The notes beneath the pieces are model-generated. The model was not told the origin of the DNA and searched no databases. It worked only from the letters and a program-made list of their open reading frames with translations. DNA of 64,000 bases, from the NCBI GenBank assembly GCA_018823025.1, contig JAHJJI010000096.1:1-64000 (forward strand). The letters are read 5' to 3'. Each line of letters starts with the position of its first letter. The stretch's first letter is position 1. The position numbers were made by a program, and so were the translations under genes. This document shows positions 55,799-64,000 of this stretch, one piece after another. The DNA is from Gammaproteobacteria bacterium. Its GTDB lineage: Bacteria; Pseudomonadota; Gammaproteobacteria; Burkholderiales; Sulfuricellaceae.

Positions 55799-55846
55799 CC
55801 AATTTGGTATATATTGACCTAATTGTCTTGAATTATACCAATTTGG
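55799..55846. promoter_or_regulatory. Candidate operator of the Rrf2 gene
   Basis: The palindrome CCAATTTGG occurs at 55799-55807 and 55838-55846, 39 bases apart. TTGGTATA (55804-55811) and TATACCAA (55834-55841) form an inverted pair between them. The first copy abuts the Rrf2 ATG region, which fits autoregulation. Confidence 0.5.
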
Positions 55847-55893
55847 AATGATATGGTCATTTCCGTAATAAATCTACGGTTGAATAAATTCAG

Positions 55894-56565
55894 TTAAAAA
55901 TCCGTGCGCAACAACCTGGCCACTTCCTCTGCGGAAAGACCTTTTCCGTATGGAACTGTGCCTATCAGGGGCGCCTTCAGCCTTTGCTCCAAAGCCACGA
56001 TATTATCCTGCGCAAACAGCATGTCTGGATCAATTTTATTTGCCACCCAGCCCGCAAGAGTGAGCCCGCGCCGTCGGATCTCCTGCGCGGAAAGCAAGGC
56101 GTGATTCAAGCAACCGAGACGCAGGCCAACCACCATAATCACGGGTAATCCAAGCAACTGCGCCATATCGGCCGTGTCTTCGCGATCGTTGAGCGGCACC
56201 ATGAAGCCACCGACACCCTCGACCACCACCACCTCAGCCATTTCCCGCAATTTCAGGCAGGATTGCTCGATTTTTTCAAGCCGGATATCCACCCCCATCT
56301 GCGCCGAAGCAATATGCGGGGCTATGGATAGCGTCAGGGCATAGGGATTAATCAGTTCCCGTGGGGCAGCGACATTTCCGGCCGCAAGCAGGTTTTCCAC
56401 ATCCTCGTAGCACAAGCCCGCGGGTGTTTCCATACTGCCTGCGACGACAGGCTTCATACCGACGGCCTTTTTACCCTGCTTGATGAAGGCCTGTAGCAAA
56501 GCGCAGGCGACCAGCGTCTTGCCTACGCCGGTGTCCGTACCGGTAATAAAATAAGCTTTTTTCAT
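55894..56565 (-). CDS. bioD: Dethiobiotin synthetase
   Basis: The 223-residue enzyme has a P-loop GTDTGVGKTLVACAL and VVVEGVGGFMVPL. It closes the ureido ring of dethiobiotin. It overlaps bioC by 4 bases and is the last gene of the biotin cluster. Confidence 0.96.
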   Translation of the reverse strand: MKKAYFITGTDTGVGKTLVACALLQAFIKQGKKAVGMKPVVAGSMETPAGLCYEDVENLLAAGNVAAPRELINPYALTLSIAPHIASAQMGVDIRLEKIEQSCLKLREMAEVVVVEGVGGFMVPLNDREDTADMAQLLGLPVIMVVGLRLGCLNHALLSAQEIRRRGLTLAGWVANKIDPDMLFAQDNIVALEQRLKAPLIGTVPYGKGLSAEEVARLLRTDF

Positions 56566-57431
56566 TTAGCAAACCTCACTACCTGCGCCTCACCCGGCGC
56601 CGGCCTCTTCTCACCTTTCCAGGCATGACCATAAACCACTTCATAAGTGGCCGGCAATTTGCCATCGCGGCGCAGTGCCTCGTAACTCTGCTGAAGTCGC
56701 TGCCATGCGCCCTTGCCCAGCAAGCCGCGGCCACGCCCCTGATTAGCATTGTGCGCACCCAGCGCCTTGAGGTCACGCATCAACCCGGCTAAATCGTCGT
56801 AAGTCAGCGTCATCGTCTCCATATCCATCACCGGCGCGGCGAAGCCGGCCCGCATCAGGGCATCACCGATATCGTGCATGTCGAGGAAGCGATTGACGTG
56901 GGCATAGCCATCCAGCGTGCCGAAGATCTGGCGCAACTCCTTCAGGGTATCCGGGCCGAAAGTGCTGAACATCAGCAGGCCGCCGCTTTCCAGCACGCTG
57001 TTCATTCCAGCAAAGGTCGCCTCAAGATCATTGCACCACTGCAAGGCGAGATTGGACCAGATCATGCCGACGCTGCCGGCTCGCAAAGGCAGACTCTCGA
57101 TATCTGCGCAAACCCTCTCTTCGACAGCGACAAAGGGTAGCAAACGCTTCCACGCGGGTTGGTGGCTGCGTGACGCCTGCAACATGCCTGATGCAAGATC
57201 CAGTTCGATCACACGGGACTTGGCATAGCGTTCCCGCAGTTGGCGCGAGCCGTAACCGGTGCCGGAACCGGCGTCCAGGATGACATGGGGTTCGAATTTG
57301 AAGTATTCCAGGCGCTCGAACATGCGGTCGCAGATCTCCCGCTGCAGCACGGCGACCTGATCGTAGGTGGCCGCGGCGCGATCGAAAGAGTGGCGTACCC
57401 GACGCTTGTCGAGAGTGAATTGGTCAGTCAT
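56562..57431 (-). CDS. bioC: Malonyl-ACP O-methyltransferase
   Basis: The 289-residue enzyme has the SAM motif ILDAGSGTGYGSRQLRERY and a later SFDRAAATYDQVAVLQ at the N-terminus. It starts pimelate synthesis by methylating malonyl-ACP. It overlaps bioH by 8 bases and bioD by 4. Confidence 0.95.
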   Translation of the reverse strand: MTDQFTLDKRRVRHSFDRAAATYDQVAVLQREICDRMFERLEYFKFEPHVILDAGSGTGYGSRQLRERYAKSRVIELDLASGMLQASRSHQPAWKRLLPFVAVEERVCADIESLPLRAGSVGMIWSNLALQWCNDLEATFAGMNSVLESGGLLMFSTFGPDTLKELRQIFGTLDGYAHVNRFLDMHDIGDALMRAGFAAPVMDMETMTLTYDDLAGLMRDLKALGAHNANQGRGRGLLGKGAWQRLQQSYEALRRDGKLPATYEVVYGHAWKGEKRPAPGEAQVVRFAK

Positions 57432-58197
57432 TTGCAGGCCCTAAAAATCCAGTCACAATTTCGATAAATTCCGCAGGATGAGACAAAAATGGTGCATGGG
57501 CAGCACCCGACAACACCTCCAGGTGCGCTCCCGGCATTTGTTCGGCAAGCCAGTGTGCAGCCCCCACCGGCGTAAGCATGTCGCGTCCGCCGTGCAACAG
57601 CAAAGTCGTCAGTTCAATCGTCGCGACTCGGTTGCGCAGATCGCTCTCCAGCAGAATGTTTAGCCCTGCGCGCAAGGTTTGCACAGTTGGGTGGCCGCGA
57701 GCAAACAAAATGTCGCGTAACCGTTTCAGCACCGATTTCACCTCATCCCCACCGCGCGCCTGAAGAGCCAAAAACCGTTTCAGCGTACCTTCGTAATCAC
57801 TTTCCAGTGCCGTCGCAAACTCCAGCAGCACTTCATGCGGCATCGCGCACGGCCAGCCTTCACGCACCGAAAAACACGGTGTGGCGGCCGTCAAAACCAG
57901 GCGCTCGATCTGATCCGGAAACAGCAGCGCCATTTCCAGCGCCACCTGCCCGCCCAGCGACCAGCCGCAAACATGAACCTTTTCCGGCAGTGCGGCCGCC
58001 ACTGCGCGCGCAAGACGCTCCAGAGTGTAAGGTTCGAATGTCGGACTTGCTCCATAGCCGGGCAAATCTACAATATGCAGTCGGAAACGTCGCGCCAGGA
58101 CATCGCGCACCCCATCCCACACCCCGCCATGCATTCCCCAACCATGAAGAAGGGCGAGGTCCGGACCCTTGCCCACAACTTCGATGTACATACTCAA
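57424..58197 (-). CDS. bioH: Pimeloyl-ACP methyl ester carboxylesterase
   Basis: The 257-residue alpha/beta hydrolase has LLHGWGMHGGVW, the nucleophile motif GWSLGGQVALE, an Asp in LLLHGGRDMLTP and a His in GAAHAPFLSHP. It removes the methyl ester to end pimelate synthesis. It overlaps bioF by 4 bases, forming BioF-BioH-BioC-BioD. Confidence 0.94.
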   Translation of the reverse strand: MSMYIEVVGKGPDLALLHGWGMHGGVWDGVRDVLARRFRLHIVDLPGYGASPTFEPYTLERLARAVAAALPEKVHVCGWSLGGQVALEMALLFPDQIERLVLTAATPCFSVREGWPCAMPHEVLLEFATALESDYEGTLKRFLALQARGGDEVKSVLKRLRDILFARGHPTVQTLRAGLNILLESDLRNRVATIELTTLLLHGGRDMLTPVGAAHWLAEQMPGAHLEVLSGAAHAPFLSHPAEFIEIVTGFLGPAND

Positions 58198-59363
58198 GCG
58201 GCACTTTCCAGCTCGTTCAGGGCCGCCGCCAAATGCGCCACGTCCTCAATCGTGTGTGCCGCCGACAATGAAATACGCAGGCGCGCTTCGCCTTTGGGCA
58301 CGGTTGGCGGCCTGATCGCCGGCACCCAGATGCCATGATCGCGTAGCACCTCGCTCACCGTCAGCGTTTCCTGGTTGGAGCCGATGATCACAGGCTGTAT
58401 CGGCGTTGCTGAGTCCATCAAACGCCAGCGCTGCAATTTCAGACTCTGTCGCAGAGCGGCGATCAGTTCCCGCAGGCGCTCGCGCCGCCATTCTTCCTCA
58501 TCGATCAACTTCAAGCTCGCGGCAAGTGCCGCAGACAGCAGTGGCGGTGTGGCAGTGGTGTAAATATAGGAACGAGCGCGCTGCACCAGGTAATCCGTCA
58601 GTTCCACCGACCCCGCGACAAAGGCGCCGAATACGCCGGCGGCCTTACCCAGGGTTGCCATGTAGACGGTACGTTCCGAGGCAATGCCGAAATGCTCGAG
58701 TACCCCTCTTCCACCTCTTCCCAATACGCCAAAGCCATGCGCGTCATCCAGCACCAGCAGCGCATCGTGGCACTCACACAGGGCGAGCAATTCCGGCACT
58801 GGGGCAATGTCACCGTCCATGCTGAATACGGCATCCGTCACCACCATTTTACGCTTCGACCTGGATGCTGCGAGTCGCTTCTCCAGCACGACGAGGTCGA
58901 GATGCGGATAGCGCGTGAATTTGGCGCGGGACAGCAACACCGCATCGTTGAGCGAAGCATGGTTGAGCTTGTCGGCGAAAACTTCATCGTCGCGACCGGC
59001 CAGCGCAGTGACGATTCCAAGATTGGCCATGTAGCCAGTGGAAAAAAGCAGCGCCGAAGGCAGGCCGGTGAAAGCGGCAAGAGCCACTTCCAGCTCATGA
59101 TGGAGCACGCTGTGTCCATTCACCAGATGGGACGCCCCTGCCCCCACTCCGTAGCGCGCTACGGCCGACTGCGCCGCCTCTATCAGGGCCGGGTGACTAG
59201 CAAGACCGAGATAATCGTTACTGCAAAAGGATAAGTATTCCCGGCCTTCCACCACAATTCGGGCGCCCTGAGGGCTTTCCAGAACGCGACGATGGCGGCG
59301 CAAGCCTGCCACTTCCAAGTCATTCAGTTCATCGGCGAGATAGGGAAATAGCATGCGCGTCAA
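58194..59363 (-). CDS. bioF: 8-amino-7-oxononanoate synthase
   Basis: The 389-residue PLP enzyme has FCSNDYLGLASHP, DDAHGFGVLGRGGRG and the PLP Lys in MATLGKAAGVFGAF. It condenses pimeloyl-ACP with alanine. It lies 24 bases after bioB. No bioA gene is in the window. Confidence 0.96.
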   Translation of the reverse strand: MTRMLFPYLADELNDLEVAGLRRHRRVLESPQGARIVVEGREYLSFCSNDYLGLASHPALIEAAQSAVARYGVGAGASHLVNGHSVLHHELEVALAAFTGLPSALLFSTGYMANLGIVTALAGRDDEVFADKLNHASLNDAVLLSRAKFTRYPHLDLVVLEKRLAASRSKRKMVVTDAVFSMDGDIAPVPELLALCECHDALLVLDDAHGFGVLGRGGRGVLEHFGIASERTVYMATLGKAAGVFGAFVAGSVELTDYLVQRARSYIYTTATPPLLSAALAASLKLIDEEEWRRERLRELIAALRQSLKLQRWRLMDSATPIQPVIIGSNQETLTVSEVLRDHGIWVPAIRPPTVPKGEARLRISLSAAHTIEDVAHLAAALNELESAA

Positions 59364-59387
59364 AATCTAGTTAAACAGCGCTTCCGA

Positions 59388-60380
59388 CTAAGCCCCCATT
59401 ACCCGGATACCCAGCTTGTCGAACAAGGCCATATCCTGATCAGCGGAAGGGTTGGGGGTGGTCAACAGCTTCTCGCCATAGAAAATGGAGTTGGCACCGG
59501 CCATGAAACACAGCGCCTGCAGCGGATCATCCATCTGTTCTCGCCCGGCAGAGAGTCGCACCAGACTTTGTGGCATGAGGATGCGCGCCACTGCAACGGT
59601 ACGCACGAACTCGATGGGGTCCAGCGCCTCGGCACCATTCAATGGCGTACCTTTGACCTGCACCAGCAGGTTGATCGGCACGGATTCGGGTGGCGGATTG
59701 AGATTGGCCAACTGGACCAGCAGCGCAGCGCGGTGGGTGCGCGACTCGCCCATGCCGACGATACCGCCGGAGCATACCTTGATGCCGACGCCACGTACCT
59801 GCTCCAGGGTATCGAGCCTGTCCTGATAAGTGTGGGTGGTGACCACCTCACCGTAATACTCCGGCGCGGTGTCCAGGTTGTGGTTGTAGTAATCCAGACC
59901 AGCTTCGCGCAGTTGCTCGGCCTGACCTTCTTTCAACATACCCAGGGTCACGCAGGTCTCAAGCCCGAGACCGCGTACGGCCTTGATCATCTCGATGACC
60001 GGCGCCAGGTCCTTCTGTTTCGGCCCGCGCCATGCTGCGCCCATGCAAAAACGAGTGGCGCCCTTGTCTTTGGCGGCCTTGGCCTTGTCCACCACGGTTT
60101 CCAGCGCCAGCAAATTTTCCTGCTCCAGACCGGTATGATGGCGCTTCGACTGAGAGCAGTAGCCACAATCCTCGGAACACCCTCCGGTCTTGATGGAAAG
60201 CAGGGTACTCACCTGCACTTCATTCGGGTCAAAATGGGCTCGATGGACGGTTTGCGCCTGGAACATCAGGTCGCTGAAGGGCAACGAAAACAGCGCTTCG
60301 ACCTCAGCAACTAACCACTTCCGACATTCCCCGGCAACTTTTCCAGCCGCACTCTGACCGGGATTGAATAGATCATTCAT
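59388..60380 (-). CDS. bioB: Biotin synthase
   Basis: The 330-residue radical SAM enzyme has [14 protein letters not shown] (CxxxCxxC) and [13 protein letters not shown]. It inserts sulfur into dethiobiotin. It overlaps the membrane protein gene before it by 8 bases and heads the bio genes. Confidence 0.97.
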   Translation of the reverse strand: MNDLFNPGQSAAGKVAGECRKWLVAEVEALFSLPFSDLMFQAQTVHRAHFDPNEVQVSTLLSIKTGGCSEDCGYCSQSKRHHTGLEQENLLALETVVDKAKAAKDKGATRFCMGAAWRGPKQKDLAPVIEMIKAVRGLGLETCVTLGMLKEGQAEQLREAGLDYYNHNLDTAPEYYGEVVTTHTYQDRLDTLEQVRGVGIKVCSGGIVGMGESRTHRAALLVQLANLNPPPESVPINLLVQVKGTPLNGAEALDPIEFVRTVAVARILMPQSLVRLSAGREQMDDPLQALCFMAGANSIFYGEKLLTTPNPSADQDMALFDKLGIRVMGA

Positions 60381-60774
60381 GAACCTGCACCTCCACCCTC
60401 ATATCCTGCCAATTTTCGCGGTGGATCCTGATCAAATCGCGGATCCCCAACGGCACTACCGCCAACAAACTCACTGCCCACACCGTGAACAGCAAATTCA
60501 TTCCACCACCCAGCAAATCTTTCATTTCGCCACTGAAGTTAAGTACAACTATCAGCGTACCGACCACGCCATAAAACCGGTATCCAGCCCAGCGCTGATA
60601 TTCCCTGACCCGCATATCGGGATGGTGAGCAACAGAAGCGTAGGCAAAGATCGATGCGGCGATCCAGACCATGATGAGCGGAGGGACCAGCACGGAAATC
60701 ATGCTGCCGATAATAAAAATCTGCGCCGAGCGGCGACATTGTGTCGCGCTAATCAATTTTTCAACCGTTTTCAT
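60373..60774 (-). CDS. Conserved membrane protein upstream of bioB, function unknown
   Basis: The 133-residue protein has three likely membrane helices (about 18-44, 67-85 and 91-109). It overlaps bioB by 8 bases, so it may be the first gene of the biotin operon, divergent from comF. I know similar small proteins in betaproteobacteria but no function. A link to biotin or its precursor is only suggested by position. Confidence 0.75.
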   Translation of the reverse strand: MKTVEKLISATQCRRSAQIFIIGSMISVLVPPLIMVWIAASIFAYASVAHHPDMRVREYQRWAGYRFYGVVGTLIVVLNFSGEMKDLLGGGMNLLFTVWAVSLLAVVPLGIRDLIRIHRENWQDMRVEVQVHE

Positions 60775-60836
60775 GATTCGTCTTTGTTTGATTTTTCACA
60801 GTAAAATGGGGGCAATCATCGAGGATCGGCCAAAAG

Positions 60837-61550
60837 TTGTCAAATCTTTCAGCCTACATTTTAAACGGCTGCACAAATATTGTGCATACCATTTTACCGC
60901 ATCATTGTGCACTTTGCGGTGCAGGCACTTTAAATCGCCTTTTGTGCACGGATTGCGATGCAGATCTTTCACATTACCTGGCGCCGACCTGCCCGATATG
61001 CGCCCTTCCCGCCCCCGGGGGCCAAGTCTGTGGCGCCTGCCTGCAACACCCGCCCGCTTTTGACCGCACTCTGGCGGCATTCAGTTACCACTTTCCGATT
61101 GATCGCCTGCTCCACGCCTTTAAATATTCGGGCACTCTTGCGCTCACCGAAATACTGGCGAGACCACTGGCTCAGCTCGCCGCTGATCATCCCAAACCGG
61201 ATTTGCTGATGCCGATGCCGCTCCATCCGGAGCGACTCAAGGAGCGTGGCTTCAACCAGTCACTGGAAATCGCCAAGCCGATTTCGCGCTGGCTGGACAT
61301 CCCACTCACCGCCGATGCCTGCCAGCGCACGCGCGACACACCGACGCAGGCCGGACTAAAATGGAAGGAGCGCCGCCGCAATGTGCGCGGAGCCTTTGCC
61401 TGCGACCTTGATCTCTGCGGGAAAAAGATTGCCGTACTGGACGATGTGATGACTACCGGAGCGACCCTGAACGAGATCAGCCGGATATTGAAAAGCCAAG
61501 GCGCATCCGAAGTCAGCGCCTGGGTGGTGGCGCGTACTCCGCATAAATAA
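60837..61550 (+). CDS. comF: ComF family phosphoribosyltransferase
   Basis: The 237-residue protein appears to start at TTG 60837, as no ATG lies nearby in frame. Cys pairs in [19 protein letters not shown] and [17 protein letters not shown] bind zinc. The C-terminal half has [19 protein letters not shown] and the PRPP motif [14 protein letters not shown]. It aids DNA uptake or recombination in competent bacteria; the exact reaction is unclear. Confidence 0.92.
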   Translation: MSNLSAYILNGCTNIVHTILPHHCALCGAGTLNRLLCTDCDADLSHYLAPTCPICALPAPGGQVCGACLQHPPAFDRTLAAFSYHFPIDRLLHAFKYSGTLALTEILARPLAQLAADHPKPDLLMPMPLHPERLKERGFNQSLEIAKPISRWLDIPLTADACQRTRDTPTQAGLKWKERRRNVRGAFACDLDLCGKKIAVLDDVMTTGATLNEISRILKSQGASEVSAWVVARTPHK

Positions 61551-61573
61551 TTTACTCCTACCGATGGGAAACC

Positions 61574-62038
61574 ATGTTTGATATTGTCCTGTACCAGCCT
61601 GAAATCCCGCCCAACACCGGCAACATCATCCGCCTCAGTGCCAACACCGGCTGCAGACTGCACTTGGTCAAGCCGCTCGGATTTTCACTGGAAGACAAAC
61701 AGCTACAGCGCGCCGGACTGGACTACCATGAGTACGCCACAATCAAAACTCATGAGAATTGGGAAGAGTGTCTGGGGCAGTTTGGTGGGAGGAGAATGTT
61801 TGCGCTGACCACGAAAGGAAGCACCAGATACAGCGAGGTTGCTTTCCAGCGCGATGACGTCTTCGTATTTGGCCCGGAAACGCGGGGACTGCCGGTTGAG
61901 GTTTTGGCACAGTTCGATGACAGCCGGCGTATCCGCCTGCCGATGCGAGCGGAAAGCCGCAGCCTGAACCTGTCCAACTCGGTCGCCGTGGTGGTGTTCG
62001 AAGCCTGGCGCCAGATCGGCTTCGAAGGCGGAAAATAA
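61574..62038 (+). CDS. trmL: tRNA (cytidine34-2'-O)-methyltransferase
   Basis: The 154-residue SPOUT enzyme has [29 protein letters not shown] and the C-terminal knot segment [20 protein letters not shown]. It methylates the wobble base of leucine tRNAs. It follows comF by 23 bases in the same direction. Confidence 0.96.
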   Translation: MFDIVLYQPEIPPNTGNIIRLSANTGCRLHLVKPLGFSLEDKQLQRAGLDYHEYATIKTHENWEECLGQFGGRRMFALTTKGSTRYSEVAFQRDDVFVFGPETRGLPVEVLAQFDDSRRIRLPMRAESRSLNLSNSVAVVVFEAWRQIGFEGGK

Positions 62039-62042
62039 CCGG

Positions 62043-63029
62043 CTAGTTTTCCGCCTTGGGTTCGCGGTTGAGCAGTCCTTCCACCGCTATGCCGGGAGGC
62101 ATCCCTTCGAACAGCACCTGACACACTGCGTGGGTGATCGGCATTTCCACATTCATGCTTTCTGCCAGACGCAACACTTCACGCGCGCTATGCACGCCCT
62201 CGGCGATATGCCCCAGTTCGGACAGGATAGCCTCAAGTTTCTGCCCCTGAGCGAGGCGCAAGCCCACCGTACGGTTGCGCGACAGGTCACCGGTGCAGGT
62301 CAGTATCAGGTCTCCCGCGCCGGTCAGCCCCATGAAGGTTTCCGGCCGGCCACCCACGGCCACACCGAGCCGACCAATTTCTGCCAGCCCACGGGTAATC
62401 AAGGCGGCGCGCGCATTGTAGCCGTAACCCATGCCATCGGAGATGCCTGCTGCGATCGCCATGACGTTCTTGACTGCGCTGCCAACTTCTACCCCGACCA
62501 CGTCCGGGCTTGAATAAACCCGCAGTCTGGGGCTGTGCAACTCCAGTGCCATGTCGTGAGCAAAGGACTCGTCGCGGGACGCCAGGGTAAGCGCCGTTGG
62601 CAACCCCTTGGCCACTTCCTGCGCAAAGCTCGGCCCGGACAGCGCACCGCATTGCGTCTTGCCGCCCAACTCCTCCGCCACCACCTGGTGCGGCAACTTG
62701 GCCGTTCCTGCTTCGAAGCCCTTGCATGCCCAGACCAGTGGCATCTTCGCGCCCAACTCGGCCATCTGCCTCACCACCTGCCTGAAGCCTGCAGTGGGCA
62801 CGACCACCAAGGCCAGATCGGCCTGATCGAGCGCCTGTTCCAGCTTCAGTTCGATCTGCAGGGCATCGGGAAAGGAGAACCCGGGCAGGTAACGCCGATT
62901 GACTCGCTCTGCCGACATCTCGGCGCACTGCACCGGATTACGTGTCCACAGGTGCACCTCATGGCGTGCTGCGAAGCTGATGGCCAGTGCCGTTCCCCAC
63001 GCGCCGGCACCCAACACAGCGATCTTCAT
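62043..63029 (-). CDS. gpsA: Glycerol-3-phosphate dehydrogenase [NAD(P)+]
   Basis: The 328-residue enzyme starts at ATG 63029 (MKIAVLGAGAWGTALA) with the dinucleotide fold. It has GPSFAQEVAKGLPTA, GSAVKNVMAIAAGISDGMGYG with the catalytic Lys, and GLTGAGDLILTCTGDLSRN. It makes glycerol 3-phosphate for phospholipids. It overlaps the SH3 gene by 4 bases. Confidence 0.97.
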   Translation of the reverse strand: MKIAVLGAGAWGTALAISFAARHEVHLWTRNPVQCAEMSAERVNRRYLPGFSFPDALQIELKLEQALDQADLALVVVPTAGFRQVVRQMAELGAKMPLVWACKGFEAGTAKLPHQVVAEELGGKTQCGALSGPSFAQEVAKGLPTALTLASRDESFAHDMALELHSPRLRVYSSPDVVGVEVGSAVKNVMAIAAGISDGMGYGYNARAALITRGLAEIGRLGVAVGGRPETFMGLTGAGDLILTCTGDLSRNRTVGLRLAQGQKLEAILSELGHIAEGVHSAREVLRLAESMNVEMPITHAVCQVLFEGMPPGIAVEGLLNREPKAEN

Positions 63030-63493
63030 GAGCCCCAAACCTGACTAGCCATGATGTAGCCAACCTGGCCGTCGCGGTGGCGTACTTTCAGCCAGCCGGT
63101 TGAGCCGTGCTCAACCAGTTCCAACGCGACATCGCGCTCTGCCTGAAAAGCCAGCGGCGCATTGAGGTCCGCAGCCTGGCGGACATCGGCACGAGCTACC
63201 GTCACCACCACCATGCGCACATCCTTCAGATTTTTCTTCTCGACCCAGGCCAGGTCGCCAGCACTATCTCGCACCTTGGCCCACTGATCGAGGTTGACGA
63301 TAATTTCAACCGGATAATATTTGCCGACCACGAACAGACGCTTGGCCTGCACCGAGGGGGCATCGTACAGAATGACGCGCTCCGAGCCGATGGAACGATA
63401 GTCCATCGCCTGAACCGCGCCCGTAGAGGAAAAAAGCAGCAGACCCAACCCGATGAGACGAAATAACCTTCTCAACGTCTGGACCCTGCCCAT
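63026..63493 (-). CDS. Periplasmic SH3-domain protein
   Basis: The 155-residue protein has a signal peptide (LIGLGLLLFSSTGAVQA). Two bacterial SH3-like halves follow: GSERVILYDAPSVQAKRLFVV and VARADVRQAADLNAPLAFQAERD, each with a GW-like end such as WLKVRHRDGQVGYI. It probably binds peptidoglycan or a periplasmic protein. It lies between secB and gpsA. Confidence 0.85.
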   Translation of the reverse strand: MGRVQTLRRLFRLIGLGLLLFSSTGAVQAMDYRSIGSERVILYDAPSVQAKRLFVVGKYYPVEIIVNLDQWAKVRDSAGDLAWVEKKNLKDVRMVVVTVARADVRQAADLNAPLAFQAERDVALELVEHGSTGWLKVRHRDGQVGYIMASQVWGS

Positions 63494-63501
63494 CACAACG
63501 A

Positions 63502-63966
63502 TCAGTGCGTCGTTGCTGCAGCAGCAGCTTCCGGTTGCTCCGTGCGCTGCTGCTGGTACATCAACTCGAAATTAACCGGATTCAGCAGCACCGGAGGGAA
63601 TCCAGCGCGCGACACCATGTCCGAAATCGTCTCGCGTACGTAGGGGAACAGGATATTCGGGCAGGTGATCCCGAGGATCGGCTCCAGGTCAGCCTCAGGA
63701 ATGTTGCGTATCTGGAAAATCCCGGCCTGCGCGACTTCCACCAGAAACAGAGTCTTGTCCTCAGCCAGTTTGGCGGTAACAGTGACTGTCAGCACGATTT
63801 CATAGACGCCTTCATCCACCTTCCCTCCCTGATTGTGCAACTGCACATCAATCTGCGGGGTTTCGCGCAGCATGAAAACTTTCGGCGCGTGAGGAATTTC
63901 CAGGGACAAATCCTTGACGTAAATTTTTTCGATGGAAAAAGTCGGTTGTTGTTGTTCGTCACTCAT
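63502..63966 (-). CDS. secB: Protein-export chaperone SecB
   Basis: The 154-residue protein has FSIEKIYVKDLSLEIPHAP, then FLVEVAQAGIFQI and PILGITCPNILFPYVRETI, the conserved SecB stretches. A short Ala-rich tail follows. It keeps preproteins unfolded and hands them to SecA. It is the first gene of the visible secB-SH3-gpsA group. Confidence 0.97.
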   Translation of the reverse strand: MSDEQQQPTFSIEKIYVKDLSLEIPHAPKVFMLRETPQIDVQLHNQGGKVDEGVYEIVLTVTVTAKLAEDKTLFLVEVAQAGIFQIRNIPEADLEPILGITCPNILFPYVRETISDMVSRAGFPPVLLNPVNFELMYQQQRTEQPEAAAAATTH

Positions 63967-64000
63967 GAATATCCCTAACTAATGATTAAATAAAGAATTC

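Noticed and set aside
63995-64000. GAATTC at the very end as a cloning boundary
   Set aside because: The window has a round length, so the site is probably chance.

Overview
The window looks like a chromosome segment of a betaproteobacterium, probably from the Nitrosomonadales (Sulfuricella/Gallionella-like lineages). This rests on gene order: lolB-ispE-tRNA-Gln-prs-rplY-pth-(rsuA)-ychF, ftsY-ftsE-ftsX-rpoH, ccoNOQP-ccoGHIS with an FNR gene, and a bioBFHCD run. Genus cannot be fixed from the sequence alone. The window has two very different halves.

Positions 1 to about 21816 are an accessory (defence) island, visibly more AT-rich than the rest. Reading leftward on the minus strand from 11228, it holds a complete type I restriction-modification system: hsdR, a small cysteine-containing accessory gene, hsdM and hsdS. 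A type I Zorya anti-phage system follows: zorA, zorB and the first 476 codons of zorC, which runs off the left edge. Two plus-strand genes of unknown function (11637-13587) come next, then about 1.3 kb without convincing genes. After that comes a minus-strand ATPase with a Rad50-like zinc hook and a probable C-terminal HEPN RNase domain, translationally coupled to a remnant of another hsdS. An XRE regulator, a GIY-YIG protein and a serine resolvase with a candidate res site follow. The last unit is a compact three-gene operon: a TIGR04255 protein, an unknown protein and a HEPN protein. This operon is the best candidate for an undescribed system. The island ends inside ychF, leaving only its first 35 codons.

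From 21921 to 64000 the DNA is conserved chromosome. 21969-28540 (minus) encodes rRNA and tRNA maintenance (rsuA, pth), rplY, prs, tRNA-Gln, ispE, lolB and a TPR lipoprotein. 28895-33559 (plus) is a GldA/F/G-like ABC operon ending with a DUF4340 gene, followed by mutM. A PilZ protein and a bacterial dynamin-like GTPase stand alone at 33963-37223. 37293-41343 (minus) is two M16 peptidase genes, rsmD, coaD and a ferredoxin. 41411-45030 (plus) is ftsY-ftsE-ftsX-rpoH. 45104-55791 (minus) is a respiratory block: a 26-residue membrane peptide, ccoS, ccoI, ccoH, ccoG, then ccoPQON, an FNR-type regulator, a Sco copper chaperone and an Rrf2 regulator. 55894-60774 (minus) is the biotin cluster plus a membrane protein. 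The right end has comF and trmL (plus) and gpsA, an SH3 protein and secB (minus).

Three kinds of dispersed palindromic repeat occur in the chromosomal half only: two copies of a TAGGATGGG palindrome, a 261-bp MITE-like element, and one long inverted repeat between the DUF4340 gene and mutM. All functional names come from recognising motifs and family resemblance by eye; no database search was run.
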